Assembly: GCA_963971305.1 (NCBI GenBank)
Contig: OZ020307.1
Coordinates: 4,477,501 to 4,541,500, forward strand
Source: Arcuatula senhousia
Taxonomy: Eukaryota; Mollusca; Bivalvia; Mytilida; Mytilidae
Reading direction: 5' to 3'
Length of the DNA: 64,000 nt
Position numbers and translations under genes: made by a program. Position 1 is the first letter of the stretch. Every line of letters starts with the position of its first letter. A model generated the notes under the pieces. The model saw only the letters and a program-made list of their open reading frames with translations. It had not been told where the DNA came from and ran no database searches. Positions 46,001 to 55,524 of the stretch are shown here, one piece after another.

Positions 46001-49000
46001 ACCGGAAATGCAAGGTCAAGGTCAAAAGATGGGGATGCAACTGTGGTAAGCTACTACTTGGGCATATGCATACCAAGTTTCATCAACCCAGGACCTATAG
46101 TTCTTGAGATATGGAGGTGCTCGCAAAACGTTTCCATTGCTTTTATATGTATTGAACATTGTCAAAGTCACTCAACCGGAAATGCAAGGTCAAGGTCAAA
46201 AGATAGGGATGCAACTGTGGTACGCTACTACTTGGGCATATGCATACCAAGTTTCATCAACCCAGGACCTATAGTTGTTCAGATATGGAGGTGCTCATAA
46301 AACTTTTCCAAAAAGTTAACGCCGCCGTCGTCGTCGCCGCCGCCGCCGGTAAAGTAACACCTATGTCCTGCTCTGCTTCGCAGGCGAGACAAAAACGACT
46401 TCAACTAACATGACTAACAGCTTTTATTGTAATTTGCGAATTAATTAGGCGTATATAAAAGATGTAAAAGATGTTCTCTATTCGCTTCGCGCATGTCTTT
46501 TTAATTTATAAGACAAAGATAATTGCATCCGTTTTTTTACATTTAAGGTAGATTGGTTGTCTTTTACTGAACATCTTTTTGCACAACTTTCAGTTTTATT
46601 ATGCTAACTATTAAAAATTATTTTTATTGGATTTAGTACACATCATCAAAATTGATAATTTCAACAAAAATTCAAAATAAATACACCTTTTGTCTCAGGT
46701 TCTGTCTTGTTGAATTGAATTTCTATCGATTTGATTTTTACTGTGTGTTAGTTTGTGCTTTGTTATTGATTATCAAAAGGGGGAAGGTTGGGCCCAAAAA
46801 ACGTTTTTAACCCCACCACATTTCAAATGTGCCTGTCCTAAGCCAGGAGTTTTTATCAAAGCTGATGTTTGTATTCGTCGAATTTATGTTAATGGTTTTT
46901 GTCTCGCCTGCGAAGCAGAGCGGGACATAGGTGTTACTTTACCGGCGGCGGCGGCGGCGGCGTTAACTTTTTTGGAAAAGTTTTATGAGCACCTCCATAT
47001 CTCAAGAACTATAGGTCCTGGGTTGATGAAACATGGTATGCATATGCCCAAGTAGTAGCTTAGCACAGTTGCATCCTCATCTTTTGACCTTGACCTTGAT
47101 TTTCCGGTTGAGTGACTTTGACAATTTTCAATACATATAATAGCAATGGAAAAGTTTTGCGAGCACCTCCATATCTGAAGAACTATAGGTCCTAGGTTGA
47201 TGAAACTTGGTATGCATATGCCCCAGTAGTAGCTTAGCACCGTTGCATCCCCATCTTTTGACCTTGACCTTGATTCTTCGGTTGAGTGACTTTGACAATT
47301 TTCAATACATATAATAGCTATGAAAAAGTTTTGCGAGCGCCTCCATATCTCAAGAACTATAGGTCCTAGGTTGATGAAACTTGGTATGCATATGCCCCAG
47401 AAGTAGCTTAGCACCGTTGCATCCCCATCTTTTGACCTTGACCTTGATATTTTGGTTGAGTGACTTTGACAATTTTCAATACATATAATAGCAATGGAAA
47501 AGTTTTGCGAGCACCTCCATATCTCAAGAACTATAGGTCCTAGGTTGATGAAACTTGGTATGCATATGCCCCAGTAGTAGCTTAGCACAGTTACATCCTC
47601 ATCTTTTGACCTTGACCTTGATTTTTTGGTTGAGTGACTTTGATTATTTTTATTGCATATATTTGCAATGTTTAAGTTCTATAAACATCTTTTGATCTCA
47701 GAAACTGAAAATCCATGTTAATTCAAAATATAGCGGAAGTAAGAAAGAATAATTGTTTCTGATTGTGCCGACAGGCGAGACATACTTTAGTGTTAACTCT
47801 TGTTTGTCAAGAAGAGGGTCTTTCATTTGCACTCTAGGATTGCGCTTGAATCATCAGTTATTTTTTTTTCAATCTAGTGCCAATTGAAAAACAGCGATCA
47901 GGGACCACTGGTCACATTGAAGGCTGATGGCTGTTTTCCATTGTGGATTTTTTTTAAATTGTCCTTTACGTTGTAGGTTGTGTCGCGTACACTTATTCCA
48001 TATCTCATTATCTTCTACCTTATTTTCAAATTTCAATATTTTTACGTACTTTTTAAGGGGAAATAATTTGTATAGAAATAATAAGAAAAAAGAACAATTT
48101 TCACTTTTTTTCAAAGATTTTGTTGGTGAACCTAAAACTTTTAAGTCTGTGTGAAACAAAGATTTTCACAAATCTTAATAAATATCTATGGAGTAGATTT
48201 TCCTTAATAGATGGAAATGCAAATGATCCCTATTGATTCTATATGAAAAGTACTTAAACATACATTCTACAAAAATTCTTATGGCGAGCTCGATTTTATT
48301 ATCTAAATTTTAAGTACCCTTCTAGGTCTCAGTGTCACTAAAATTTAAAATTTAAGAAAATTCTATGAACCAATTTTCCAACCCTATCTACCTTAAAGTA
48401 AAACTTCTATTGCATCTGAGAATTTTGATCAAAAATGGAGTCCTATGATGAGCTGAACAACATAAACATTTAAGACAAGAAAGGATTTTTTTCTTTATTA
48501 TGACTTTCAATGCAAACGTGATTTTTGATTTAATGTCCACACCCCATATTTAGGATACATATGATGACAACTTGGGCAAACTCGAGACTTCCTGGAGAAC
48601 TCTGTTGCTAAAAGTCTTTGGCTACTAGTAAAGCAAAAAATATTTTGATATTAACTCTTGATTTTACTGGACACGATCTTAATTTCACTTGATTAACAAG
48701 ATTTCCTCTGCCTCCTATGAATTTAAATATTACAGTGACAATCAATATAAAGCACCACCTTTTCGCGATGAATCTTGACACATCAGTTTTATACCATTCC
48801 TTCAAAATAAACAACTACCCCTAGTTTGGTTTACACTTATGGGATCAAAAGAGTTGCGGTCGAAATAGTTTACCAACGACGGACGCAAATTGATGACAAT
48901 AGCTCGCCTTATTGGAGGAAAAAAGTAAATTTCCATAGGTCTTCTTCTAACCATATGCAACAATGCAGTGCTTTAAAGTCTTAATTTAACTAAATAAAAT

Positions 49001-52000
49001 TCTTGTCGTTACCATTTGTACTGCAAACGTCATGGACCCAGCAGTTCGTACACCTTTACTGAATCTGTGCTCCAAGTACTGAAACGAGAAAAAATACCAA
49101 TGTAATGATATTTAATTCATCGACATGACAGAAAAAAAACGTTCAGCAAAAATAACAACAAAAAACCAAACCAAAAAAAAAAAGATATAAAAAGCAAAAG
49201 GGAAAATGAGAATAGGTAGTAGAGATTGAGAAGCTGGCATCTATTTATTAAATAAACAAGAGAACATATGATACCCAAACTTGCAACACGTTCTTTAATT
49301 AGATGCATTTACCGAACAATGGGAACCGTTTTATGGTTGATATCTTGTATATTGGTATTCGGTTTCACAACGGCATCATACTAAGTAAGTTTATAATATA
49401 TTTACTTAATTATACAGCCTTTTTAGATATTTGATATCAGACGGATGATTCTAGCCAAATCACTGTTAATTCATGGCATGCCCATTGAACATGTTGAAAA
49501 TCAATTACACACCCTAGAAATCCGTAACACATCCCTAAAATCCAGGCGCAGATTCAGGCGGGGGCGCCCCCGGCGCCCCCCTTAAATGTAAAAAATATGA
49601 TTTTTTTCCATGCAATGATAGAAAAGGCCAAAATAATTTCGCACCTCCCTCCGCTCGACGAATGTTCAATACCCGCGCCCCCTCTAATCGAAAATCATGG
49701 ATCTGCGCCTGAAATCCATAACACACACACAAAATCCATAACACACCCTAAAAAGTAAAATCCTCAATTTTAAAGAAAAATCGAAATTATAACTCAATAA
49801 AACTTTTCCGAGTTGCATATGCATGTGGCACGAGCATTAGCGAGGCATTTTAGACTTTAAAGTTATTTGGGTTATTTTATGATATAACAGCTCTGTTTGC
49901 ATCCGTAGAAACAAGTAAAAAAAATAACTTTATTGCCTCAATGCACCAATATGCTCTAAAATAGATGTTAAACTGTACTTCCAACTATATTTTGTAAACT
50001 TGTCATCAGAAGACATTTTCAAACTTAATTTTCATGGACTTTTGTGTGCAACAAGGTAGCAACCATTGGTTTTGATATGGGGGCTATGGATACTTTTTTT
50101 TGCATCCTGCCTTTTACTAGTAACATTCGAAAAAAATGGGAGCCTGTTTTTTTGTTTTTTGTGTGTGTGTTTTTTTTTTTAAATTCATCAAAAAAAAATA
50201 CAGCCAAATTAATATTAGATACCTTTCTATTTTCTTAAAATATATGATAAACAAAATATAATATGGCTACTTTCATATCATATCCCATATCTCCCTCGAC
50301 CAATATCATACCCTTGAGCTGAAGCTCTCAGGATGATATGATATGAAAACAGCCATATGAAATTTTATATACAAACACCACTTTTCCTAAGATCAACCAA
50401 TCATGATGTTGATGAGTCAGGTAAAATGATATGCTGGGTTTTTTTTGCCCCCCCCCTCCCGCCCCCGCCGTTACGCGATGAAGGGCCCTAGTAATGGTCT
50501 TCGTCCGTCCGTCACACTTTTGTGAGCCCGACTCCTCTTGAGACCGCTCAACAGATTTTGATGAAATTCTCTATGATTGTTTGTCATGATATTTAATTGA
50601 TCATATCGCTCTGCCATTTTGATTCGACAAATTTTATAGGAGTTATGGGACTTTATCGACTTTGTTCATTTTAGGTCATATGAACACTTTGTGAGCGCAA
50701 CTCCACTGAAAACACTCTGCGGATTTTGATGAAATTTTGTAGGATTGTTTGTCATGATATGTAGTTGATCATATCACAATGCCATTTTGATTTGACAAAT
50801 TTGGTAGGAGTTATGAGACTTATCGACTTTGTTCATTTTAGGTCATAGGAACACTTTGTGCATGAGCGCAGATTTTGATGAAATATTGTAGGATTGTTTG
50901 TCATGATAATTATGTAGGTATATATAATCATATCTAAATGCAATTTTAATTCTTCAAATTTTTAGTTTTCAACTTCAATGCAGCGGCTGGGGACATTGGC
51001 TACGTGTAGCAATCTTGTTTGTTTGTTTTTTTTGTTCGTTGCTATATATATGCATATTTGTATAAAGTTTCATGATATCACACCTTCTTCCAGGAAAATT
51101 AACTTTTGTGAAAATCATACTAACTTTATATGCACAAGGCTGGGGTAGGTTTGAAGGTAAAATAATATTTATTTATTCGCTCTGAGAAAAAATGGTTTTT
51201 GAATTTATTTACATGGCCATTTACTATTTGCTTCTGATCCAAACTCCTTCGCAGTAGGCTTATCCTTCCCTACAAAATAGGTCAGGATTATTCTGCAGTG
51301 ATTAGTGTACGGACCGTTACGGACGGGAACGGGAGCTGTGAGGAGTTTGCTGATCATGGACCATTTGCGTGACAGGTATAAAATGAGAATATGTACCGAT
51401 ATTGTCATCTTAAAAGAGGTAACAAACAGGAAGATTTAAATCCAGAAAAAGTGACATTTTGTTATTGGAGTGTACTTATCTATGTGATAATACCAACAGA
51501 GCCATGAATCAAAGGCGATATAACTTCCCCTGATCAATACACAAATTTAAAGGGGATTTTAGAAACTTCCCCTAAGATCCATTGTTGACATGGTGCATTC
51601 TTTTGAGTGTGGTGTATATAACCTTAATTTAATAACTTGTACATGAGGTTGATAAGAACATCTTTACTTTCATAAATGATAGCACAGTCCTTACTTTTCT
51701 ACCTTTTTGGACTGGCGTATATTCAAAAATGTTAATTCAAATCGTTGAGCTCGAGAGGCAGCACCCCAGTCTTGCAAATCTGACCAGTACCTCCCCGTGG
51801 TGCAAGACGGGCACTGTTCCAGCGACAACAAAGGATACTCTGGAGCAGCTAACACTGGCGGTGGTGTGTCATGGGCTGGACGACCCATGGCATATAGCAA
51901 GTCTTTACCTTAATTGGTAATAGTCGATGCAGAGGGGCATTCCCCTATAGTCACGACTATAAATACCCATCAGTCAGGCAGCACTACACCCACCCTCCGT

Positions 52001-53259
52001 CCCTTACAAGCTATTTTCTTTCAACATTTCAATAGTTAGCAGTAAGATTCCGCAAGATGTGGAGACAGCGTCTTCCGCGTTTACTATCAGCTCTATCATG
52101 AATTATGATAGCAAATAGCATTTTCTAGAGCGTATAGATGCTGTCGGATTTGTGTTTATCAAGGAGCAAACGGTGACGATTAGAAGGTTGATTACTGAAG
52201 CTGGTCGTAGACTCCCTTGATTGAGGAGCGACCATTTAATTGTTGGTGGGGGTAGGTATGAAAGTATAAGAAATATTATAAATATAATAGACACATGACA
52301 TATAAGACATAGTTTATATCCAATTAAGGTCCCTCAAGTTTACTAGTGAGAGTTATCTGCAAGAAGTATATAGAAGGTCCTTTCAGTTACCATTTCTGTA
52401 ACAACTGAAGTCTCGAAATGCAAGTAGCAGCTTCGACAAAAAACTTTGTTCACTGACTGATGATTTTTTGGTTTAAATGTTAAACGCCTTTATTGAGTCA
52501 TGTGCATAAAAAATGACGTTCTATACTTGACAATCAGGAAATGCACACACTGGATATGCAAATAATGAAACCATGTTATTAATTATTTAACACTTTTAAC
52601 ACTGAAAGGCCTGACAAGGAAGGAAGATCGATTTGTCTACTTGTGCGTCAGTTGTACACAATTGGTGTGACAAGACCACATTTACATGTATTATCCGGTA
52701 ACATTGAAAAAGAACCAGGAAAAGTATCTTAATAGAGAAGTCAGGAGTGGGCCAAGAAACTTGTAGCGTGGAATAAAGGAGTTTCTACCTAATCTGAAAC
52801 GCAATGATTTTTTTACAACAAGGTTAAGCCCCAACTCATAGATCTGCTAAATAATAAAGCTAGAATTAAAAGCTGATAAAGTCTTACCTCGTAAGCACTA
52901 GTAACTCTGAGCTTATAGAACACGGGTAGGAAGACGTGTGCTGCCCCAAAAACTACAAAGAGGTAGGAAAGCCCTATCCACCAGTACATGGTTGTATAGT
53001 TATACATCTCTCCTGGCGTCCCTAGCAATGTGATGGCAGACATGAAACTAGCCAGCAGTGACAGGGCGACGGGTATGGAGCTCATGTTACCCCCGGCAAG
53101 TAGAAATTCTTTGATGTTGTTCTTCCGTCTGTCCGCCCATGCATAGTAAAACCCTATCGCTGCTGAAACTGCAAGAGTTAGTCCAAATAATACATAATCC
53201 ACTGTCTGGAACGTATGCTTACTGCCAATTTGGAAACTGTATGTATTTTGCTTAATCAT
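30862..53259 (-). CDS. SLC5-family Na+-coupled symporter (SLC5A8/A12/A6-like), 15 exons, complete
   Basis: Plasma-membrane sodium:solute symporter. The closest subfamily by sequence is the monocarboxylate/multivitamin group; the substrate cannot be told from sequence. Fifteen exons join in frame to 654 residues: 53259-52888, 49078-49013, 44229-44178, 37776-37709, 37178-37024, 36702-36562, 35375-35246, 34882-34794, 34462-34347, 33595-33528, 33115-33029, 32530-32337, 32107-32007, 31486-31368, 31068-30862. Landmarks: [20 protein letters not shown] (TM1), [20 protein letters not shown] then [76 protein letters not shown] and [20 protein letters not shown], all typical of SLC5. The C-terminus T-K-L fits a class I PDZ ligand. 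Intron 3 holds nested transposons; exon 7 starts in an amplified acceptor array. Confidence 0.9.
31368..31486 (-). CDS. SLC5 symporter exon 14
   Basis: 119 bases encoding the start of the cytoplasmic tail: [20 protein letters not shown] then [20 protein letters not shown]. Acceptor CTTTTAG|GTCCAA, donor AAAGGA|GTGAGT. Confidence 0.88.
31550..31770 (+). repeat. ~60-bp tandem repeat, SLC5 intron 13
   Basis: Three to four units with GGTTCTTAAACAAAGGACAT, ATCAG and AGGGGTCTTAATCCTGTAGT. Between exons 13 and 14 of the symporter. Confidence 0.75.
32007..32107 (-). CDS. SLC5 symporter exon 13
   Basis: 101 bases encoding [20 protein letters not shown] then [14 protein letters not shown], the last transmembrane helix. 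Acceptor ATTTCAG|AGATCC, donor CTCACAG|GTGAGA. Confidence 0.9.
32337..32530 (-). CDS. SLC5 symporter exon 12
   Basis: 194 bases. Acceptor ACTACAG|GGTGCC, donor GAAGA|GTAAGT. Encodes [20 protein letters not shown] followed by an extracellular loop with several N-glycosylation sequons (NLT three times or near) typical of this subfamily's large late loop. Confidence 0.9.
33029..33115 (-). CDS. SLC5 symporter exon 11
   Basis: 87 bases, 29 codons: [20 protein letters not shown] then MVFPWSNKW. Acceptor ATTTTCAG|GCAGCT, donor AAATGG|GTATGT. Confidence 0.9.
33528..33595 (-). CDS. SLC5 symporter exon 10
   Basis: 68 bases encoding [23 protein letters not shown]. Acceptor CTTTCAG|TATTTG, donor CTGCAG|GTAGGA. 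Confidence 0.9.
33805..34250 (+). repeat. Mollusc dispersed repeat (TTTTACGCC ... CGCCTCTTACGACAAGC)
   Basis: Begins GAGTGAGTGAGTTGGTGTTT TACGCCC and ends GACCGCCTCTTACGACAAGC then CCACCCGGGCCCCGCACGGG. Head and tail resemble a repeat widespread in mollusc genomic DNA, from memory of that family. Markedly more GC-rich than its surroundings, in SLC5 intron 9. ORFs on the minus strand are incidental. Confidence 0.6.
34347..34462 (-). CDS. SLC5 symporter exon 9
   Basis: 116 bases encoding [20 protein letters not shown] then [19 protein letters not shown]. Acceptor TTCTACAG|CACCGT, donor GTTTTAG|GTACTT. The STxSSxLNSxxAV motif is diagnostic of SLC5. Confidence 0.92.
34794..34882 (-). CDS. SLC5 symporter exon 8
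   Basis: 89 bases encoding [20 protein letters not shown] then [10 protein letters not shown]. Acceptor TTTTTAAG|CTGTTA, donor CTTTAAG|GTAAGA. Confidence 0.9.
35246..35375 (-). CDS. SLC5 symporter exon 7 (acceptor lies in a tandem repeat)
   Basis: Acceptor TTTCTTTCTAG|AGCCATG, donor GATCAG|GTAATT. Encodes [20 protein letters not shown] then [20 protein letters not shown]. Only this copy of the amplified acceptor continues into the full exon. Confidence 0.88.
35327..36200 (-). repeat. 67/68-bp minisatellite built from the SLC5 intron 6/exon 7 boundary, 13 copies
   Basis: TGGCTCTAG recurs at 35371, 35439, 35506, 35574, 35642, 35710, 35777, 35845, 35913, 35981, 36049, 36117 and 36185, plus a decayed copy near 36233. 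The first is the genuine exon 7 acceptor. Each unit holds the pyrimidine tract TTTTCTTTCTAG, the acceptor and about 45 exon bases. Two variants (GATAGACC, AGGCCAGGG) recur every four units, a higher-order period of about 271 bp. Confidence 0.95.
36562..36702 (-). CDS. SLC5 symporter exon 6
   Basis: Acceptor TTTTGCAG|TTTTAG, donor GCTCAGAT|GTAAGA. Encodes [20 protein letters not shown], then [20 protein letters not shown]. An earlier GT at 36605 would drop the family-conserved VQR segment and break the phase to exon 7, so the 36562 donor was chosen. Confidence 0.85.
37024..37178 (-). CDS. SLC5 symporter exon 5
   Basis: 155 bases. Acceptor AATTTTTAG|GGCGGT, donor TTACAGA|GTAAGT. Encodes [20 protein letters not shown], then a TM continuation and an extracellular loop ending RVYFT(E/D). 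Confidence 0.9.
37709..37776 (-). CDS. SLC5 symporter exon 4
   Basis: 68 bases encoding [20 protein letters not shown] then TSI. Acceptor TATTTTAG|TCACTG, donor TCCATT|GTAAGT. Confidence 0.9.
38448..41126 (+). pseudogene. LINE ORF2: reverse transcriptase, one in-frame stop
   Basis: A single frame stays open from about 38448 to the TGA at 41124-41126, apart from one TAA at 39138-39140. RT landmarks: [33 protein letters not shown] (catalytic Asp codon 39570), [31 protein letters not shown] (YADD at 39867-39878), KTKTIVF and YKYLGL. Near the C-terminus a Cys-His cluster [15 protein letters not shown] (near 40880-40940) matches the ORF2 tail of many LINEs. The catalytic residues are intact, so it is a recent copy disabled by truncation and one nonsense codon. 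Confidence 0.88.
38449..41376 (+). mobile_element. 5'-truncated LINE (non-LTR retrotransposon) nested in the Ginger-like element
   Basis: Holds the reverse transcriptase and C-terminal part of ORF2 and ends in a tail of about five ATTCT units (41350-41375). The endonuclease region and any ORF1 are missing, as in 5'-truncated copies. Possible short target duplication TGTAAT at 38443-38448 and after the tail at 41375. It is antisense to the host SLC5 gene, inside intron 3. Clade not assigned; CR1/Jockey-group is a guess from domain style. Confidence 0.82.
44178..44229 (-). CDS. SLC5 symporter exon 3
   Basis: 52 bases encoding [17 protein letters not shown]. Acceptor GATTTTCAG|TTGCTG, donor AATGCAG|GTAACT. 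Phase 1 end. Confidence 0.9.
44390..45297 (-). repeat. Family B then extended family A copy, SLC5 intron 2
   Basis: 44390-44500 is family B. 44590-44860 holds the family A core (AATGTGGCGGGGTTAAACTA). 44935-45290 matches 61900-62280 (GAGAACACTCG, TATCATCACACAGAACCGAT), showing that family A elements extend some 600 bp. The 174-bp-repeat copy 2 begins at once after it. Confidence 0.65.
45301..46396 (+). mobile_element. 174-bp-repeat element, copy 2 (uninterrupted)
   Basis: Starts ACAAGAGTTAACACTAAAGT, has CGCCTGCCGGCACCATCAG at 45327, about five units of exactly 174 bp (for example starts at 45786, 45960, 46134), a GCC/GTC-rich stretch, and ends GCAGGCGAGACAAAAA. Because 174 is a multiple of three, a 240-codon frame (45578-46300) is open through the units; it looks incidental. 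Confidence 0.88.
46896..47803 (-). mobile_element. 174-bp-repeat element, copy 3 (reverse orientation)
   Basis: Reverse-complement copy: TTTTTGTCTCGCCTGCGAAG at the left, GGCGG repeats, about four 174-bp units, then GGCGAGACATACTTTAGTGT and TAACTCTTGTTT at the right. It interrupts a family A/B dispersed repeat pair (family A at 46735-46895, family B at 47860-48015). Confidence 0.87.
48020..49000. other. SLC5 intron 2, no gene seen
   Basis: AT-rich sequence with a fragment AACGACGGACGCAAATTGAT near 48876 that resembles the end of the AGGAGCCTGAAT repeat family. No exon beyond 49013-49078 could be placed. Confidence 0.5.
49013..49078 (-). CDS. SLC5 symporter exon 2
   Basis: 66 bases, 22 codons: [22 protein letters not shown]. 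Acceptor CGTTTCAG|TACTTG, donor CAAATG|GTAACG. The preceding residues TSAYE join to YLE(H/Y)RF exactly as in the family. Confidence 0.9.
49543..49711. mobile_element. 169-bp GC-rich MITE, TIR CAGGCGCAGATYCA
   Basis: Left CAGGCGCAGATTCAGGCGGG; right, inverted, CAGGCGCAGATCCATGAT. Flanks carry AAATC on both sides (49538-49542, 49712-49716), a possible 5-bp duplication, though the surroundings contain other CTAAAATCC repeats. CAG-starting TIRs are common in hAT; assignment uncertain. In SLC5 intron 1. Confidence 0.65.
50264..50355. repeat. Imperfect foldback, ~20-bp arms
   Basis: GGCTACTTTCATATCATATC at 50264 pairs with GATATGATATGAAAACAGCC at 50336, three mismatches. An inner CTTGAGCT..AGCTCTCAGG also pairs. 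Confidence 0.6.
50480..50950 (+). repeat. ~165-bp tandem repeat, three copies
   Basis: Units contain CACTTTTGTGAGC/CACTTTGTGAGC, GATTTTGATGAAAT, GGATTGTTTGTCATGATAT and TATCGACTTTGTTCATTTTAG. Begins after GTCTTCGTCCGTCCGTC. In SLC5 intron 1. Confidence 0.8.
51690..52140 (+). other. GC-richer island with TATAAATA, possible retroelement promoter remnant
   Basis: Less AT-rich than the flanks, includes TATAAATA at 51958-51965, followed by CAGTCAGGCAGCACTACACC and a 14-codon ATG frame ending near 52100. No LTR pair, primer-binding site or coding region was found. 52140-52880 shows nothing recognisable. Confidence 0.25.
52888..53259 (-). CDS. SLC5 symporter exon 1 (residues 1-124)
   Basis: ATG at 53259, donor TACGAG|GTAAGAC. 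Holds TM1 to about TM3, including the [20 protein letters not shown] signature. The ORF runs on beyond the donor into the intron. Confidence 0.92.
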
Positions 53260-53313
53260 GTTGTTAGAATCCGTGTAAAACCGTTATCGGTGTGAAACTA
53301 GATGCAAACTTTA

Positions 53314-53322
53314 CTTTATATA
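53314..53322 (-). promoter_or_regulatory. Possible TATA box of the SLC5 gene
   Basis: Minus strand reads TATATAAAG 55-63 bases before the ATG at 53259. The position would give a short 5' UTR. No other core element was recognised. Confidence 0.35.
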
Positions 53323-53329
53323 CAGTTTA

Positions 53330-55090
53330 TACAGGTGTAACAGTGACCTCACCTGTCTAACTAAAACATCAAGACAGTTCTCTTGATAAGAATTTTGTGA
53401 AATGCAAATAATATTTCTTTGTCATGAAGTATCTGTAATGTTCCTATATGACGAATTTATCGTAATCCAAATAATATTTTGAATGCAATATACTTAGCAA
53501 CTTTCCTATTGATAATAGATATATATCAAATCACTTCAACACGTTATATACATGAGTACAACAATCGTCAGATTGAACATGACAAGTGTACTTCGTACAA
53601 AGTTACGTCAACTACTACGTAACGACAGAGGATTTTCCAGTTGTTTTTTTGTTTTTTTTTATATTAAGAATAACTAGGAGTAATTAATATTTATTCATTA
53701 AAAAAGAAAATAACTGTCATGTAGAACTAAATATAACAAGAATGTCAACGTAATTTCCACTATTTTCAACATTGAAGGTAATTCCAGTCTCTTGGTCAAT
53801 CATTGAAAAACCATATAACCACTACGGACCAGATGCGAAGCGATAAAGACTGGTGGTTATTAACAGCATTCAATTTGTACAGACATTGAGCACCGGTGGA
53901 CAGCTACCGGGTATGTCCATGTCCTTGCTTACAACTGGTTCGCTGTTTATCGAGTCTTCTGTTTCCAAACGTCAGGATCAGCTGACTTTACATTCAGGGA
54001 AAGATTTGGTGCCATAGTAGTTGGTTAGCTTAATTGTTGTCTAAAATATCAAAATGAAAAGCGATTTTTATTTTTCTTGTCTATTTGTACTTCTTTTCGC
54101 TCGCTTGCTTGCCTTTGATTTTACTTCCCGTCAACTTGCCGGGCAACTTCAACATTTCTGATTAAGGGGTGCCTGCCATATTTCGAGAGATTTACCACCA
54201 ATAAGAAAATTAATGATAAGATCTCTTGGAAACTTTGAATAAAGAATATGTAAAGACGATGGCTTGAGTAACTGTCTGACAATATATGACGAATCTGGCC
54301 TTACGCAGTAAATTTTTGCCTGATGATGTTCATTTGCGTTGCTTGGATATATTTTTTAGTTTTGACCCTTTATGCTGCCTGACTTCACTTTAATTATTAA
54401 TTGCAGTTAATTAAGTCTGTCTCATTTTAATATATAACTTTATTTCTCATAACCATATACATTGGTACAGAGACAAACTATTTCCATCATATACAACAAA
54501 CACAAAATAAAAGCATAAAATAAAACAAAGAAAAAGACAAAAACTGACATGTGTTATATTAATAAGAATGATAGTTTGAAGACTTTGTTTCAAATACATT
54601 TTCCTATCATTTTTTTTCAGAATGCATACGAAATTTCAAGGACGGGTAACGAGTACACAGTTCTTCCGGGTTATCCAGGGTATTTATTATACATGATCAG
54701 CTAAATGCGAATGACATTTTTATCAACTAAAAAATAAACAAGCCATTAATTTAACCGAGCTTTAATGCCAGATTGACTTGTGTCACAATCACAATCACAC
54801 ACTTATAACAAAGGACATGTAGACGGAGATTTCCTCGTTCGGGTTGTCAGGATTCAAAGGCTATATAAATACTACTTTATCACAGATCGGAAATGACAAA
54901 AACGACTGAAGCACAAAGTAACGGAAAATATTTGAATAGACAAATAATTTTAATAGCTTATTAAGGTCAGCAGATTATGCAGATTATGCCTCTTAAATTT
55001 ATGCTTTTTTCCTTACTTTAAGCAAAGCACCTTTCATTCCAAACTTGAGTTGGGATTGAAAGATTGAGCAGATTTTAAGAACATTTGTAT
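53330..55090. other. Upstream of the SLC5 gene; no gene seen
   Basis: AT-rich sequence with short chance ORFs. Any promoter or enhancers of the symporter would lie at its left side; none recognised beyond the TATA candidate. Confidence 0.45.
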
Positions 55091-55093
55091 ATA

Positions 55094-55503
55094 ATGAACA
55101 GGTATGAAACGATCGATATAAAACCCGACCCTTCATTTACTAAATTCAATATTATGAGAGAAACTTATGACATATTAAGAGCAAAATTAAATGACTTTTG
55201 GTAGCAGATATAAATAAAAAAATAATCTCGAATGAGTTCAACATGTACAATCAAATAGAACAAATAGTACTTTTATATATAAGACGCCCCATACTAAAGG
55301 TCTCATTCTTAGGATGGCAACGAGCCCAAATTAGCATGCCGTCATTAAAATTGTACATTTTTGATAAAAATAAAGATGAACTCGTAAGGTTGCAGCTCAC
55401 GAAATATTACAACGCGCCACCCCTTTCCTCGATCGATGAATGGTTGACAATCCTGAAATCAGTAAAACTGCAATATGAATGGTGTAAACCAAATATTGAA
55501 TAA
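55094..55503 (+). pseudogene. Broken orphan ORF, protein-like but unrecognised
   Basis: A 35-codon frame (55094-55201, ends TAG after KLNDFW) overlaps a second frame open from about 55198 to TAA at 55503, which contains FLGWQRAQISMPSLKLYIFD and LVRLQLTKYYNAPPLS. The balanced, charged composition differs from the simple-repeat ORFs around it. The two frames look like one protein of roughly 135 residues broken by a frameshift. The family is not recognised, so no function is given. Confidence 0.35.
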
Positions 55504-55524
55504 CTGTGATGTTAGTCGCTAAAC

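Noticed and set aside
45578..46300. 240-codon plus-strand ORF as a gene
   Set aside because: It runs through 174-bp tandem units of a dispersed element; openness follows from the unit length being a multiple of three.
46983..47588. 201-codon minus-strand ORF as a gene
   Set aside because: Same repeat in reverse orientation, same incidental frame.
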